64,000 nucleotides of DNA from Jacaranda mimosifolia (lineage: Eukaryota > Streptophyta > Magnoliopsida > Lamiales > Bignoniaceae). The DNA lies in NCBI GenBank assembly GCA_018894105.1, contig CM032121.1:30480230-30544229 (forward strand). Reading direction: 5' to 3'. The translations under genes were made by a program, and so were the position numbers. Below are positions 22,045-34,505 of the stretch, in pieces (position 1 is the stretch's first letter; every line of letters begins with the position of its first letter). Under the pieces are notes generated by a model. The model was given only the letters and a program-made list of their open reading frames with translations. It made no database searches and had not been told where the DNA came from.

Positions 22045-24100
22045 TGTAGCCCCCCGCTCGGGGTCCTAAGCGGAGGTGTCACCAATTCAAGTTTGAAATA
22101 TAAATCAAACGATAACTAGCGAATTTGAAATTTTATCAATTCAGAGGAAAAATAACTCGCACTCACCCAAAAGGTCGCTTCATTGAGCGAAATACGTACA
22201 ACCAAGTGTCTTAGGTTCAATATAAATATTCACATAACATTTCTTAGATAGCTGTCTTGATCAGGTGTAGACTATATGTACAATTATGACACCTAATCTA
22301 TTATAAAATAAACTTTCAACCAAAGTATGGGTCCTTGCTTCTTACATCGACCTATCTAAGAAAAAATAAAGAATAACAAGAAGGGGTAAGTCCTAAGGAT
22401 TTAGTGAGGGAAGGAAAATGACAGGATTGAAAGGAAAACTATTGTGATACAACAATTAATGAACAATTCAATAACAAGCAAGAGCTTTTAATATGAATCA
22501 ACAGTGTACATGACACACATGATATAGAATTTAACAAGTTGTTGGTCATTCTGTCCTTATTACTCCTGGATCAAATTATAATTACAATCATAACACGTAA
22601 TCTACTACAAAATAAACTTTCAACCAAAGTATGAGTCCCTCCTTCTTACGTCGACCTGTCTGAGAAAAAATAAAGAATAACAAGAAGGGTAAGTCCTAAG
22701 GACTTAATGAGGGAAGGAAAATGATAGGATTGAAAGGAAAACTATTGTGATACAACAATTAATGAACAATTTAGTAACAAGCAAGAGCTTTTAATATGAA
22801 TCAACAATGTACATGACACACATGATATCGAATTTAAGAGGCTGTTGGTCATTCCGTCCTTATTACTCTTGGATCAAATTATAATTGCTAGTACCGGGAA
22901 TCGGTACAGTATAAACAAGATTTTCTTATCCCTCCATTGCTTGAGCACTCAGCTCGGCGTGTAACAACTTGCTTTTATGGCATAGTCGATCTCATGCTGG
23001 ATCTCGCCACTCACAGTTCGCAACCTCCAGCTACTTGTAAGTCAGGATCGTAAGTGGGTACTAGCTGGAAGACCTGTCATCGTCGGTCCGTTCCGTCAGG
23101 TCGTCTTTCTGAACCTAGCCCCGGGCTAAACTTTCCGTGGCGTCCTTCCAGGTTGAACTTCCCAAGGGTGTCCCCATGGGTTGATATGATATAATGCCAA
23201 CAGATAAGAATTTAACCTTTAAAACAATAAACATGAATATAACAAGGTACAAATCTGAAACATTCTGTATACACAGTACACTGGCTGACAAGGGCATTTC
23301 AGGGCCACAAAATAAGTCAACAAGGAAAAATATGATAGAACACTAGACCGACAAGATTTCTTTAACATCCAACATGTTATAAAGAGCTAACAAGAAATGT
23401 GGGGTCAGCCGGCAAAGCTGTATAGTACAAGGGACAGAAAATGAATAACATAATAAGAGTTCTGGACACCAGAACGAACAGGATTTAGAATTAATAACAA
23501 GCGATAACCCTCACAGGGGTGTACATATCAGATAACAGATAACACTCGAGATTTCAAGCAATATATGGATTTCAATAAACACGATACAATTAGTACAAAA
23601 ACAAGAACTTTCACAGGGGTTTATCACGATATTAGATTGATATGAAAAGGTGCCAGATTGGCAAACCCTCACTTCAAAAGCCTCAGGAAAGGCAACCGCA
23701 ATCTGTAGTCTAATGGTCTATGGAACCCACTTCTTCATCACCTAACCAGAAGAGTATATTTATAGTCAAAATCCACATTCAACCCTAATATTTACCATTA
23801 TCATATCAACATTCCAAAATCACTAATCATTTACTTAATACAATAGTTATAGGGTTGTTTCGGTTCCAATAACAGAATGTAATCTAGTCCTTAATTATAT
23901 GTTTATCCTTATACATCAATCCTAATTTAACAACAGCAGCCCATTCAACATGATTAACCTCAATGTCAATACTTAGGTCCTAAATATTTAAAAATCCTCA
24001 AGTTGGGGTTTACATTCTTTAATAAACTTAATTAATCTAAGTTAGTATATAATATGATACATCCGGGTCCACTAACTATATATAATAGTTCATGCTTGGG

Positions 24101-24132
<32 letters not shown>

Positions 24133-25012
24133 ACCAATCATATTTCTCCATTCTTGATATAATACAAAGTTTATAGCTAATGATACAATATACATTTATA
24201 TATTCCAAATCTCATTCCAACTTTCTAACACAAGATTCGATTATGGGGGTTTTTGAAATCACAAACCAAGCGCACTAGTATAATCGTTGCGTCGAGGAGG
24301 TGAAACTGTCTCTACGCCAGCTGCGGCAGTGGGCTGCCTTCTGCTGCCACTTGAACAGACCAACGTTACCACTGGAAGACACCTTTCAATCTCCTAAACC
24401 CAATGCCCCTATCAATTTCAAGTTTTGCTACCAAAAAGGACCATTAATCACGACTTGAAGCCTCAACATCACCTCCCGCCACCGTTTTCGTTATTCCAGT
24501 TTTTTGTCGTTGTCACCGTGCCAAACTCGTATGCAAGGGTACCAATGGCTTATTCAAGCTGAAGGCTTCTAGAACTGCCGTGCATGTGGTGTGCGAGTGT
24601 AGCTGGGAGTAAGGGGAAGGAAGTTACCGGTTTGGTTTGGGGAGATTCCGACTGTCGAAGGAAATCGTCCAAGATAGGGGGAAAGGTTGCAGGAAAGAAG
24701 AAGAAAAAATGGGGTTCAAATTGCAAAAATGTTATGTTTAAAGAACTATTTTATGAAATTCCCAAATTGACCCCAGAATTATATCAATTTTTTCAATTAA
24801 GTCTTTTCAATTCATGAAAAGGGCTTTGACCTAGTTGACTTAAAGTCTTCCATGCAAGCCCTAAAACTTTCAAAAGATGCTCAATCAGGTTTTTCTCTAA
24901 GTTTTCAAATTGACCCCAAAACTTTTTAAATAATTCAAATAATTCAAATTTTCATAAGACAAAATAATAATATGTAAATTATACCAATCATGAAATATTT
25001 AGGGATGTTACA
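22045..25012 (+). mobile_element. Gypsy-like solo LTR, 2.97 kb
   Basis: It starts TGTAGCCCCCCGCTCGGGG and ends GGGATGTTACA, with an exact 5-bp target duplication TGAAT (22040-22044 and 25013-25017). The corresponding place in the right LTR of Copia A is uninterrupted, which confirms an insertion. TGT...ACA ends and a GGGATGTTACA terminus are common in plant chromovirus-type (Tekay/Del-like) gypsy LTRs. I found no gag or pol inside, so this is most simply a solo LTR left by recombination. It includes a TA/TG microsatellite (24099-24131) and a 304-bp tandem duplication. Confidence 0.75.
22283..22890 (+). repeat. Tandem duplication, period about 304 bp, two copies
   Basis: The stretch containing AATAAACTTTCAACCAAAGTATG recurs 304 bp later (CAAAGT at 22321 and 22625). 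It is followed by the same run of landmarks in each copy: GACCT-TCT-AGAAAAAATAAAG, GGGAAGGAAAATGA and CAAGAGCTTTTAATATGAAT. The copies differ by scattered substitutions. It lies within the solo LTR and looks like an old LTR-internal duplication. Confidence 0.85.
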
Positions 25013-25722
25013 TGAATGATGCAGCCAATTTTCCAATGCAGCAATTGTTTTATCAATGCAAGAATTTTGAAGGATAGTGACTACATGAGTTATTCTACTC
25101 ATTTTTATGCTTTTCCATACATTGATTTGCAATTTCCAAACATTTACTCATTTTTTCAGCTTTTACACATGTTGAAAAATAAAATTTTGGCAAAGAATTG
25201 GCGAGTTTAATTAGAAAATTTGGCCTAGATTGAATTTGGTCCAAAAATTTATTATTGGACTGACGACCCAATTTAATTTAATTCGAGCCCGATTTCAATC
25301 TCAAGCTCACGACCACAACTACAGCCACACGAGCCCGGTCGGGCAGCGACGACAGTGCACGCGGGGCTTGGATTGAACCAACCAACATATAGATCCTCTT
25401 TCATCCAAACACTTGTGGTGCTCAAGGGGCTCATCTCTTACCTCCATACTTGAGTTATTTATTTTGGTCCACTTTTTACTCATCTTCCAATGTGGGATAG
25501 GGTTTCTCTTTTCCCATCCTATTAGCTTCTTTCCTGGTCTTCTAGTCAACCATCAAGTAGCTCACTTTGATCATTAATTTCTCATTCACTTGAAATTGAG
25601 TTTGGCCAATTAATCACATTGTTGATATCTACCTACGGTGTAGCTTATGAGTCACCAATTTTTTAGAAATTAATGCTTCGAGCCTATTTAAACATTTGGT
25701 CAAAGAAGACCAATTTCTAATA

Positions 25723-26223
25723 GTCCCTTATATCAATGGAAATTAATGTGAGTGATGATGCATATGTTTATGCAGATATAAGAGAGTTCAGGAGAACAAC
25801 TATTGCATTAGAATATGTGGCTTGTGGCTTTGAACCTTCCTTAGTGAAACGCTATTGGTTTACTTGGCTAATCAGTTAACACGATGTTCTTGATGGTGTA
25901 AACTAAGACAATAGCTCCCACACAATAGCTATCCTTACGCTTTTAGTTCTTTTTGGTTGTGTTCGTTTTAGCCATGGGCATCTATCTTGGATTCATAAAT
26001 GTTTCCAATGAAGCAGCCCATCTTCACGCTTATATAGGTGATCTCTCACTCAGAGTATTCTGCTATACTTTGCTATGCCAGCTTTAGGAATCATTAAGAG
26101 TCGAAACTCAACCTCGTGCCTTACTTAGCAAGTAGCACTTTATGTCACAAAAATAGGTTGAATTGCTTACACGAACCTTCATAACTTAGTTGTCTCATTG
26201 AACCAAGTTCTTGGGATCTCAAA
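25723..26223 (-). other. Copia A 3' non-coding tail
   Basis: Sequence between the RNase H remnant and the 3' LTR of Copia A, about 500 bp. Fragments on the - strand continue the RNase H region with many stops. No separate gene is seen. Confidence 0.5.
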
Positions 26224-27955
26224 TCAACATGGCTGGGTATCCGCCATGTCTGTTCTTAAACTTATGGGTTTTAGTCTTATTCCTCTCGACATACATTTTA
26301 CTTGATCTTTGGGCAGGCCTTTTGTTAACGATTCTGCTAAATTCTCCTTGGACTTCACATAGTCAGGGAGATTACTCCATTTGAGATCAATTACCTTATA
26401 GTATTGTGTCATTATCTTATGTGAAGAGATTACCATTGTACATACTGCTATGGGCCCTTCTAATTGCTGATTGACTATCACAATTCATTGTGATAGTAGA
26501 AACCGATTTAGGCCAACAAGGAATATCCTCTAAATGGCTAAAGCAATAAATTCAAACTTTATGATGGAACGAGCTATGGATGTTTCTTTAGAGGACTTTC
26601 AGGAAAAAACGGCTCCACCTAGGGTGAAAACATATCTACTAGTAGACTTGGTGTCTTTTGTATCTGATATCCAGTTAGCATTACTATATCTTTCCAGTAC
26701 ATCTAGATATCTAGTGTCGTGTAACCCACAGTCTATTGTGTACTTAAAAAATCTAAGTACCCTGATCAGTGCCTTCCAGTGATCATTACCAAGACTGCTC
26801 GTAAATTTACTCAACTTGTTTAGTAAGTGCGCAATGTCGGGGTAGGTACAATTTGTAAGAAACATCAAATTACCTATTATTCCTGAATATGCTACTTGAG
26901 ATATGGGTTCATCAATATTTTTGCTCAAATGTTGACTGGGATCCATGGGCATTTTTACAAGAATGCTGTCACACACATCAAATTTCTTGAGAATTTTCTC
27001 AACATAATGGGATTGAGTTAGAATAAGTCCATCAGACGTTCTAATTATTTTGATCTCTAGCATGACTTCAGCGACACCCATATCTTTCATGTCAAAATAC
27101 TTCATAGGCATTTTCTTAATAGCCAAGATGATAGCTTGATTACTACCCATTATCAGCATGTCATTAATATATAAGCATATTATAACAAGTTCACTTTGAG
27201 TGCCTTTGATGTATACACATTTATCGCACTCATTTATCTTGAATCCATTTAACAAAATTATTTCATAAAAATTTTCATGTCATTGTTTCAGAACTTGTTT
27301 AAGCTTGTACAACGACTTGACAAGTCTGCAAACTTTATTTTCTTGTTAAGGACAACAAATCCTTTGGGTTGTTCCATATAGATTTCTTGATCTAGCTCAC
27401 CATTTAGAAAGGCTTTTTTCACATTCATTTGATGTATTTAAGGTTATTCAAGGCTGCTATTGTAATGAGCACTCTAATAGATGTGATTCTTGTCACTGGT
27501 GAGTAAGTATTGAAGATGTTAAGTCTTTCCTTTTGTTTGAACCCTTTTGCTAACAACCTGGTCTTCTATCTATCTATAGAGCCATTGGTGTTGTATTTCC
27601 TTCGAAGGATCAATTTACAGCCTAATGGTTTGTGGCTTTCTGGGAGATCAACAAGCTACCATGTGGGATTTTGCATAATTGACTCTAATTTACTGTTGAT
27701 AGCTTCTTTCTAGAAAGGTACTTTCGGACTGGACAATGTTTCACTAATTGTCTAAAGTTAATTTTCTAATATATAAGTTAGAAAGTCTTGGCCAAATGCT
27801 TTTGTCGCTCTGACCCTCTTGCTTCGTCTTGGTTCTTCAGTGGTTTGAGGGCCATTTGTTGATTCCAAAGTTCTTTTACGAGAACTCATTTCTTCTTTAT
27901 TTTTATAAGGAAAAATATTTTCAAAAAATGCAGCATTCATGGATTCAATGATCAT
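26224..27955 (-). pseudogene. Copia A reverse transcriptase-RNase H remnant
   Basis: Three open stretches read in order on the - strand. 27955-27758 ends the hinge before RT (RRSKRVRATKAFGQDFLTY). 27255-26599 carries RT motifs: CDKCVYIK, then IICLYINDMLIMGSN where the family active site is Y-V-D-D, and a later part with YSGIIGNLMFLTNCTYPDIA and YSNANWISD at the start of RNase H. 26481-26224 carries the RNase H tail (DYVKSKENLAESLTKGL). The first catalytic aspartate is Asn here (YIND), so even the longest open part would be inactive. Between these blocks the frame is broken. Confidence 0.85.
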
Positions 27956-28613
27956 TCATTCATTTATATTAGGAATTGTTGATTTATGCATCGAGAAATG
28001 ATAGGTGCCACTATTGTGTACATATCCGATGAAAATACAATCAACAGTTTTAGGTCCTATTTTTAGCTGTTTTGGCTTAAGTACCTCTATCTTGGCCAAG
28101 CACCCCTACACTTTGACATATTTGTAGGAAGGTTTGTGACCTTTTCATAATTCATAAGGAGTTTCATTTTTCCCTTTGTGGGGTATTTTGTTCAAAATGT
28201 AGTTAGCAGAAAGAATAGCTTCCCCCCACATGTTCTGATGTAACCAAAAGTTAATCAACATAGCATTCATTATTTCCTTCAGAGTTCAATTTTTACGTTC
28301 AAACAACTACATTTGATTGAGGTGAATAAGAAGCCGTCATTTGATGAACAATGCCAGAGTTTGAGTAGAATTCTTCAAACGGTGCACCATATTCTATTAT
28401 TCACCTCTATCACTTCGATTGCTTTTATTTATTTGCTAAGTTGATTTTCAACCTTAGTTTTATAGCATTTGAATGCTTTTAGTACTTCATCTTTGCTTCG
28501 TAAAAGGAATATATAGCCAAACCTTGTGCAATCATTTATAAAAGTAATAAAATAGTTTTTCCTATCCCTAGTTTGCACAAACTCCAAGTGAAAGATATCA
28601 CTATAGATTAATT
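27956..28613 (-). pseudogene. Copia A integrase remnant
   Basis: The stretch between the GAG-pre-integrase/zinc part and the RT hinge occupies the place of the integrase core. Short pieces in the - frames fit integrase, but stops and shifts break it everywhere. It is called by position and local resemblance only. Confidence 0.5.
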
Positions 28614-29288
28614 CTAGAGGTGTCGTGCTCCTCTCAATCTAGTGAAAAGGAGCTTTAGCCATTTTGGCTCAATAAATATTTTACACTTACGAGCTGTGTC
28701 GATTTGAAATGGAGGTAGCAATTCCAAATGTACTAATATGCGCAAAGTATTGAAATTAACGTGTTCTAATCTAATATGCCATAAATCACAACAATCAATC
28801 AAGTAAGGGAAACCAGATACTTTATTATTCACTGGAACATTTTTTATTGTAGGCTTTATATTAAATTTAAACAAACTATTTTGCACATAGCCTTTACCCA
28901 AAAATAGGTCATTCTTAGAAAGCCCAAACTTGTCTAACTCAAATACAGGCTTAAAATCATTTTTCACTAACAAAGAACCTGACACTAAGTTATTGTGAAT
29001 GTCTGGCATATGAAGAACTTCATTTAGCGTCAACTTCTTTCTAGAAGTCAGCTTCAGAATGATCTTTCCCATTCCAACAATATTAGATATTGTCGAGTTC
29101 CCCATATATAATTTCTTTTCAGTAATAGGATTATAAGTTGAGAACATTAAATTATCAAAGCAAATGTGCCGAGTGGTGTTGGTGTCAATCCACCATTCTC
29201 TTGGATTATCAATGATGTTGGCTTCAAAAACCAGTGTCGAAAGATTCAGCTCAGATAAATCTAAAGGTATAGTCTTTTCCTCAGTCAT
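28614..29288 (-). pseudogene. Copia A protease and GAG-pre-integrase remnant
   Basis: A 224-codon open stretch. It begins before the protease: WWIDTNTTRHICFDNLMFSTY corresponds to the copia protease W-x-x-D-[ST]-G-A-[ST]-x-H pattern, with the Gly-Ala replaced by Asn-Thr. LTLNEVLHMPDIHNNLVSGS fits the conserved L-x-x-V-L-x-V-P-x-x-x-x-N-L-x-S block. DLWHIRLEHVNFNTL is the HxxxxH start of the GAG-pre-integrase/zinc-binding domain (family L-W-H-x-R-L-G-H). Upstream, about 29290-29730, zinc-knuckle-like and gag C-terminal sequence is broken by stops. Confidence 0.85.
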
Positions 29289-29732
29289 ATGGGCTAGATT
29301 CGATTTGTTCTTCTTTAGAAGCTGATAATCTTTGGCCTTGTGGTTCAGGTTTCCATAGTTATAGCAGTTCTCTTAGAACCTTATAGGCTTCTTGCCTTTG
29401 TTATTTGGGCCAGCACCTTGGTGCTTCCTCTTTGTGTTCGCATTTGAACTTGATTCAATCAAGTTTGCTTTGACCTCCAATTTGATCTTGCCTGTCTTGA
29501 CATCAGACATCTAATTGTCCTCCTCAATCCTGTTTCGGACAATTAGATTTTCAAGATCCATCTCTTTTTTTTTTGGTATTTGAGATAGTTCTTAAATTCC
29601 TTCAGTGATGGCGGTAGCTTTCAATAATTGCATCTACTTGAAAGGATTCGCTTAAAACCATATTTTTAGCGTAAATTTCGTGCAGAATAATCTATAGCTC
29701 TTGGACTTGGCTCATGACAGATTTAGAATTCA

Positions 29733-29998
29733 TCATCTTGTAGTTAGAAATTTGGTGACCACAAATTTCTTCAAACTGGCATCCTCAGTCTGGTACTTCT
29801 TATCAAGTGATTCCCATTGTTCTTTAGCTGTCTTAATAGGATTGTAAATATTGTACAAGGAATCATCCAATCCAATAAGAATGTAGTTTTTGGCATAGGA
29901 AATCACTTTGATTCCAGGCATCAAAAGTTGTCCGCTTTTGGATATCAGTGTCCTCTTTAGGTGCAATAGGTGCATTTTTCTTTCAGGGACCTAACAAG
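29733..29998 (-). pseudogene. Copia A gag fragment at the Copia B insertion site
   Basis: The - strand reads [20 protein letters not shown] and, after a frameshift, [20 protein letters not shown] then [20 protein letters not shown], typical of copia gag (UBN2 type). The fragment ends exactly at the ACAAG duplication of Copia B. The other side of B (42773-42820 on -) continues with a short ATG-started frame that joins this one in phase across the insertion. The usual gag N-terminus is shorter than in relatives, so some sequence was lost. Confidence 0.8.
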
Positions 29999-31749
29999 TG
30001 AAGGTTAGTAAGCCATTAGGATCCAATAATTAAACTTCAAAAGCACAAAAATAACTAGTGCTTACAACCTACCAGGGATCTATTCATGCTTCCAATTCAA
30101 ATTTAGTTAGAGATTTACCTCAAAGAGCAAATTTTCAAGGTTACAAAGGTGAACACTTCACCGATCCAGATTCTGGCAGACTCTGGCACAGCGGAGAACT
30201 AGCAACTTTTTCCTCGGTTAGAGTTCTCCAAAAATCACGACAAAAAATCTGGAACTTCTCAACTCCTTTAAGAAGTCTCTGTAAAAAATTTGGAGCAAAA
30301 CTCGATCTGGATTGCTCGAAATTTTTTTGAAAAGTGACTGCTATTTTCTAGTGGATCTCCAAAGTTAGCAAATTAAATGATTTGCCTCTATTGTAATGAT
30401 CCACACACCAATTAATCCTCCAAATTCTGCTCACTTTTAGCTGGAGAAAATAAGCAGAATATCAATGGCGAAGGCTGATTTTTAAGGTAGGAGAAGAAGA
30501 GAAAACAAAGCCTTAACACATGAAGCAATGTTTGAAAAAAGGTTTTTTTTGGAGGGAAGTGTGAATGAATCTAATTCTTCACACATTTTGCAAAGTGACT
30601 GAACTCTCCCTCTCTATATCTATATATAGATGTTGAATGGTGTGATGTCAATGTGGCATCACACCTTCCACGAGAGGGGAGAGGAGGGGCCAAGTGGGGT
30701 GCTAAGGTAGCAAATTTGAATTAAATCTCATTTGAATTTAATGTGCATTTTAATTTAATTTGAAATCTAATTTGAAATTAATTAAAATGCCAACTCAAAT
30801 GAACTTCATTTGATTCTTCCCTCCAAAAGTAATTCTTCTCATTAATTAAATTAAACACTTTAATTTAATTAATTTGCCTTTGACTTAACTCTCAAGTCAA
30901 CAAGCTTAACTCCTTAAGCTTAATTTTGTTAATTTAACTCCTTAAATAAACTTGACCAATTGATGGTCACTTGGCACCAAATAACTAACTCCTTAATTAT
31001 TGGTCTAATTTAACTCCTTCAATTAGTTGATTAATTTAACACATAAATTAATCAAGCCAAAAAATTGACCTTCAATTTAACACCTCAAAATCGGTCACCT
31101 TGGAGTAATTTTCTAGTTCTTAAAAAAATTCCTGCAACTTTGGAAGCCAATTGGATTTTGTGTGTAACCCAATAAGTTCTACCATTCATTCGACGTGGGC
31201 TCACAACTCTTTGTGACTTTTGAATATCATATATTCATTTTAGTTTAAAACACTTTTAAACTAATCGACTCAATTTAATTTATCTCATTAATAGAAGAGT
31301 ACATAATCTCCATGATTGATGTCCAATCTCAAGCCCATAGAGTCCAACTAATTGGCCGAAATGAATGCTTTTGGAGAATCATTATAGCTATATGCGTACC
31401 ATGCAAATACGGTCCTTCCGTCTCCTATCTCCCAAAAGGGGCCAAAGGCAACATATTTGTCGTCTCCCTAATAGCCTCGATACTATGTCTCTATTCTCAA
31501 TGTTCGATTCCTTTGTATGACCTCATCTTTGGAAAACTCCTTTTCCAAATTGTAACACCACCTTGCATAAGAATTTCTTGAAATTTATCATTATAGAAAA
31601 CATATGAGATGTATTCGCCTTTCACAAAAGTGAGGAGTCGGATTCCATTTTGGATTTCACAAACCTCAATGCCTAGTAGCTCATACCTAATCTCAACCCG
31701 GAAGACCTACTAAGTGGTCAAGGTAGAGTCAAAGCATGAGGACCAAATA

Positions 31750-32197
31750 TGCATGGCAACATGGCGGGTTTGGCCAGACCCGAGACTCGCCCCGTATGGA
31801 AATTGCTATAACCAAAACCTGCCCTGCCCATCCTGCCTCTCATTTGGCCCTGAAACAAGTGGGTCTAACCCATTTAACCCGATTATTTATTTATTTAATT
31901 ATTTTGGTTTTTTACACTTGATTCATTCATTGCAATAGAAAATCTAACCAAAATTAGTTCATTTGATGCCAAACTTGGATGAATATTCCATGAAAAGAGT
32001 CATAAGTTCTTAAGTTTTAACTAAATTTATATGTATACATTAATATATTTAATTATTTATTATAAACAGGGCGGGCTCAGGATGGTCTAGTAAAATTCAT
32101 AACCCGCTCTGGTGCCTGCCCCAAAACCCATTTAATTAGCCCTGAACTTGTGCTATTTAGGGCGGGGGCCCGATTACCCGGACTCATTGCCATGCCT
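31750..32197. mobile_element. 448-bp MITE inserted in the LTR of Copia B
   Basis: The other LTR of the same element keeps the empty site (GAGGACCAAACACAAGG near 42290), so both ends can be read off. Here AGGACCAAATA occurs on both sides (31739-31749 and 32198-32208). The element starts TGCATGGCAAC and ends TTGCCATGCCT, giving a short imperfect TIR. The interior is rich in GGCGGG and GGCCC. A duplication of 9-11 bp fits Mutator-like better than hAT (8 bp), but the exact length is ambiguous. The edges are GC-rich and the middle AT-rich. Confidence 0.8.
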
Positions 32198-32339
32198 AGG
32201 ACCAAATACAAGGTTACCATGGATCCTTAGGTCAGAGGACTAATAATATGCACTAGCGTAAGTTGGAGAACTTGCCACTACCGACTTGCAACTACGCCTA
32301 TCTAGTGGATTTTTCAGTGGGTCTTCAGTACCTTGTTCT

Positions 32340-34505
32340 CCTTAACTTGTGTGCCTCATCCAATGATCTCCTTTTTACTTCTTCGAGCACGCAAATTCCC
32401 TGGCAAAATAGAAGAGTGCCTTTCACATCGGTACTGAACTTAGATTCTCCAAACCTCTTGAATGTTTTTTTTCTTTCTAATACCTATTTGTCATTGACAT
32501 GAGCCTGTCATATTTCAGCATACAATTCTGGTTGCACATTTACTTTGGCAAGCCAAACTATTTGTCTCATTCTCATCACAACATATGACTTTGGAACCTT
32601 CAACTTTGTTGTTCCTATTAGGTGAGCTACTCTAGCTCTGCGGCTCAGGGCATCTGCTATCACATTTGTTTTCCTTGGGTGGTACGCAATTGAGAAATCA
32701 TAATCCTCAAGGAATTCTACCCATTGGCATTGCCTCATATTCAAATCTTTTTGAGTGCGCAGATACTTGAGACTCTTATGGTCATATATACCTCAAATAT
32801 GGCTCCATAGAGTTAATGTCTCTATTTTGATAGCATGAATATGACCGTAGCTAAATCCAAATCATGAGTTTGGTAGTTTTCTTCATGTGGTTTGAGCTTC
32901 CTGGATGCATAAGCAATGATATGCCCTCTCTGCACCAGCACACACCTAAGCCCTTCTTTAGAAGCGTCTGTATAAACTACAAAAGCTTCTAATCCATCTG
33001 GAAGGGCCAGTATTGGGGCTGTCGTCAATCTGTTCTTGAGTTCTTGGAAGTTTCTGTCACAATCATCACCCCAATTAAATAGCTGATTCTTCTGTGTTAG
33101 CTTAGTTAATGGGCCAGCTAACTTAGAGAAATCTCGTACAAACCTCTAATAATAGCCAGCTAGGCTCAGAAAACTACAAACTTCTATTATGTTCTCGGGT
33201 CTCTTCTAGTTGAGTATCGCCTCTACCTTAGAGGGATCAACTTCTATCCCATTCTAAGAGATAATGTGTCCAAGAAAGGTTACTTGTTCTATCCAAAACT
33301 CGCACTTACTAAACTTAGCATATAACTGATGCTCCTTCAAAGTTCTGAGTACTAAGTGTAAGTGCTCGGCGTGCTCTTCTCAAGATTTTGAGTATACAAG
33401 GTTGTCATCCATAAAGATAACCATAAATTGATCCAGATATGGCTGGAACACTCGATGTATTAGAGCTATAAATGCCGTTGGGGCGTTAGTCAAACCAAAC
33501 AGCATTACTACGAACTCGAAATGACCATATCGGGAATTGAAGGCAGTCTTTGGTATATCTTATTCTCTGATCTTTAATTGGTAATATCCCTGCCTTAAAT
33601 CCAACTTTAAAAAGAATATAGACCCTTGTAGCAAATCAAACAACTCTTCCATGTGCGGTAAGAGATACTTATTTTTGGCAGTGACTTTATTCAACTCCTT
33701 ATAATCAGTGCACATTCTCAGGGATCCAACCTTTTTTGATGAACAACACTAGGGCTCCCCAAGGAGAAGTACTTGATCTTATAAACTTCTTCTCCAGCAA
33801 TTCCTGAAGTTGGTCCTTCAACTCTGTTGGGGCCATTCTATAAGGAGTCTTAGGCTCTTAGTAAAGTGTGAATAACAAATTCTATCTCTCTATTATGAAG
33901 TATCGAATCCAACTCCTCTGGGAATACCTCAAGATACTCGGCTACTATATCTATTTATTCCATTTTGGTTGTGTCTCAAAAATCCTTGCCCACCTTCTTT
34001 TAGAATCTTCTTGTCCTCTAGTGCAGATATTAGTGACAACAACGTAGCATTATCTGTGGTTTGGCAAGTTGATATCGACGTCTTGTCCCTAAGTGTAATA
34101 CTCTTGGTGAAATAATTCACCTGCGCTTGATGTTTATATAACCAATCTATCTCAAGAATCAGATCATACCCTTGAATGGACATCTATATGACGTTGGATG
34201 GATATATCTCATCCCTTATCAAAACTTAACAGTCCCGATATGTACTATCTGTTGTTAACCCTATCCTTAGAAAGGTCAGAACCTCTATCTAATATACCAT
34301 AGTTTTGGGTTGCTTGTTCAACTTTTGTGAGAAAGTAGAAGATATGAAAGAATGAGATGCACTAGGGTCATACAAGGCATTACCAGAGGTACGAGTTATA
34401 GAGACCATACCTTCCACCACTTCATTTGGATCTGGTGCGTCTTCTCCCATTAAAGCATAGGCATGGGCCTGTACCTTTTGTTTCCCTTTGGCTCCCACCA
34501 CTTGC
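32340..34505 (-). pseudogene. Gypsy pol fragment (protease to start of integrase) without LTRs
   Basis: On the - strand the order is: post-zinc-knuckle and protease (34501-33929; ALYDPSASHSFISSTF and YDLILEIDWL), RT (about 33900-33040, broken), RNase H (33028-32508; [38 protein letters not shown]), then a piece like the integrase zinc-binding start near 32510-32350. This is a Ty3/gypsy chromovirus-type order. It has no LTR, PBS or complete gag or integrase, and both ends are abrupt. The other LTR of Copia B lacks the whole 2166 bp. No clear target duplication is seen; CTTGTT/CTTGCT at the two junctions is the only similarity. Confidence 0.85.

Larger units (their letters stand above)
21787..25722 (-). 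repeat. 3' LTR of Copia A, split by a solo LTR
   Basis: 21787-22044 and 25018-25722 together match the intact right LTR (42969-43987) in the same order. Shared landmarks include GTAGCAGCACTACAAA, GTATTGAA-CTCTCTCTTTTGTTA, CAATGTGGGATAG and CAACCATCAAGTAGCTCACTTT. The inner edge reads CAATTTCTAATA where the right LTR has CAATTTCCAACA, showing decay of the terminal CA. A weak polypurine tract adjoins it. The right copy has about 45 extra bases at the place where the left copy was interrupted. Confidence 0.75.
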
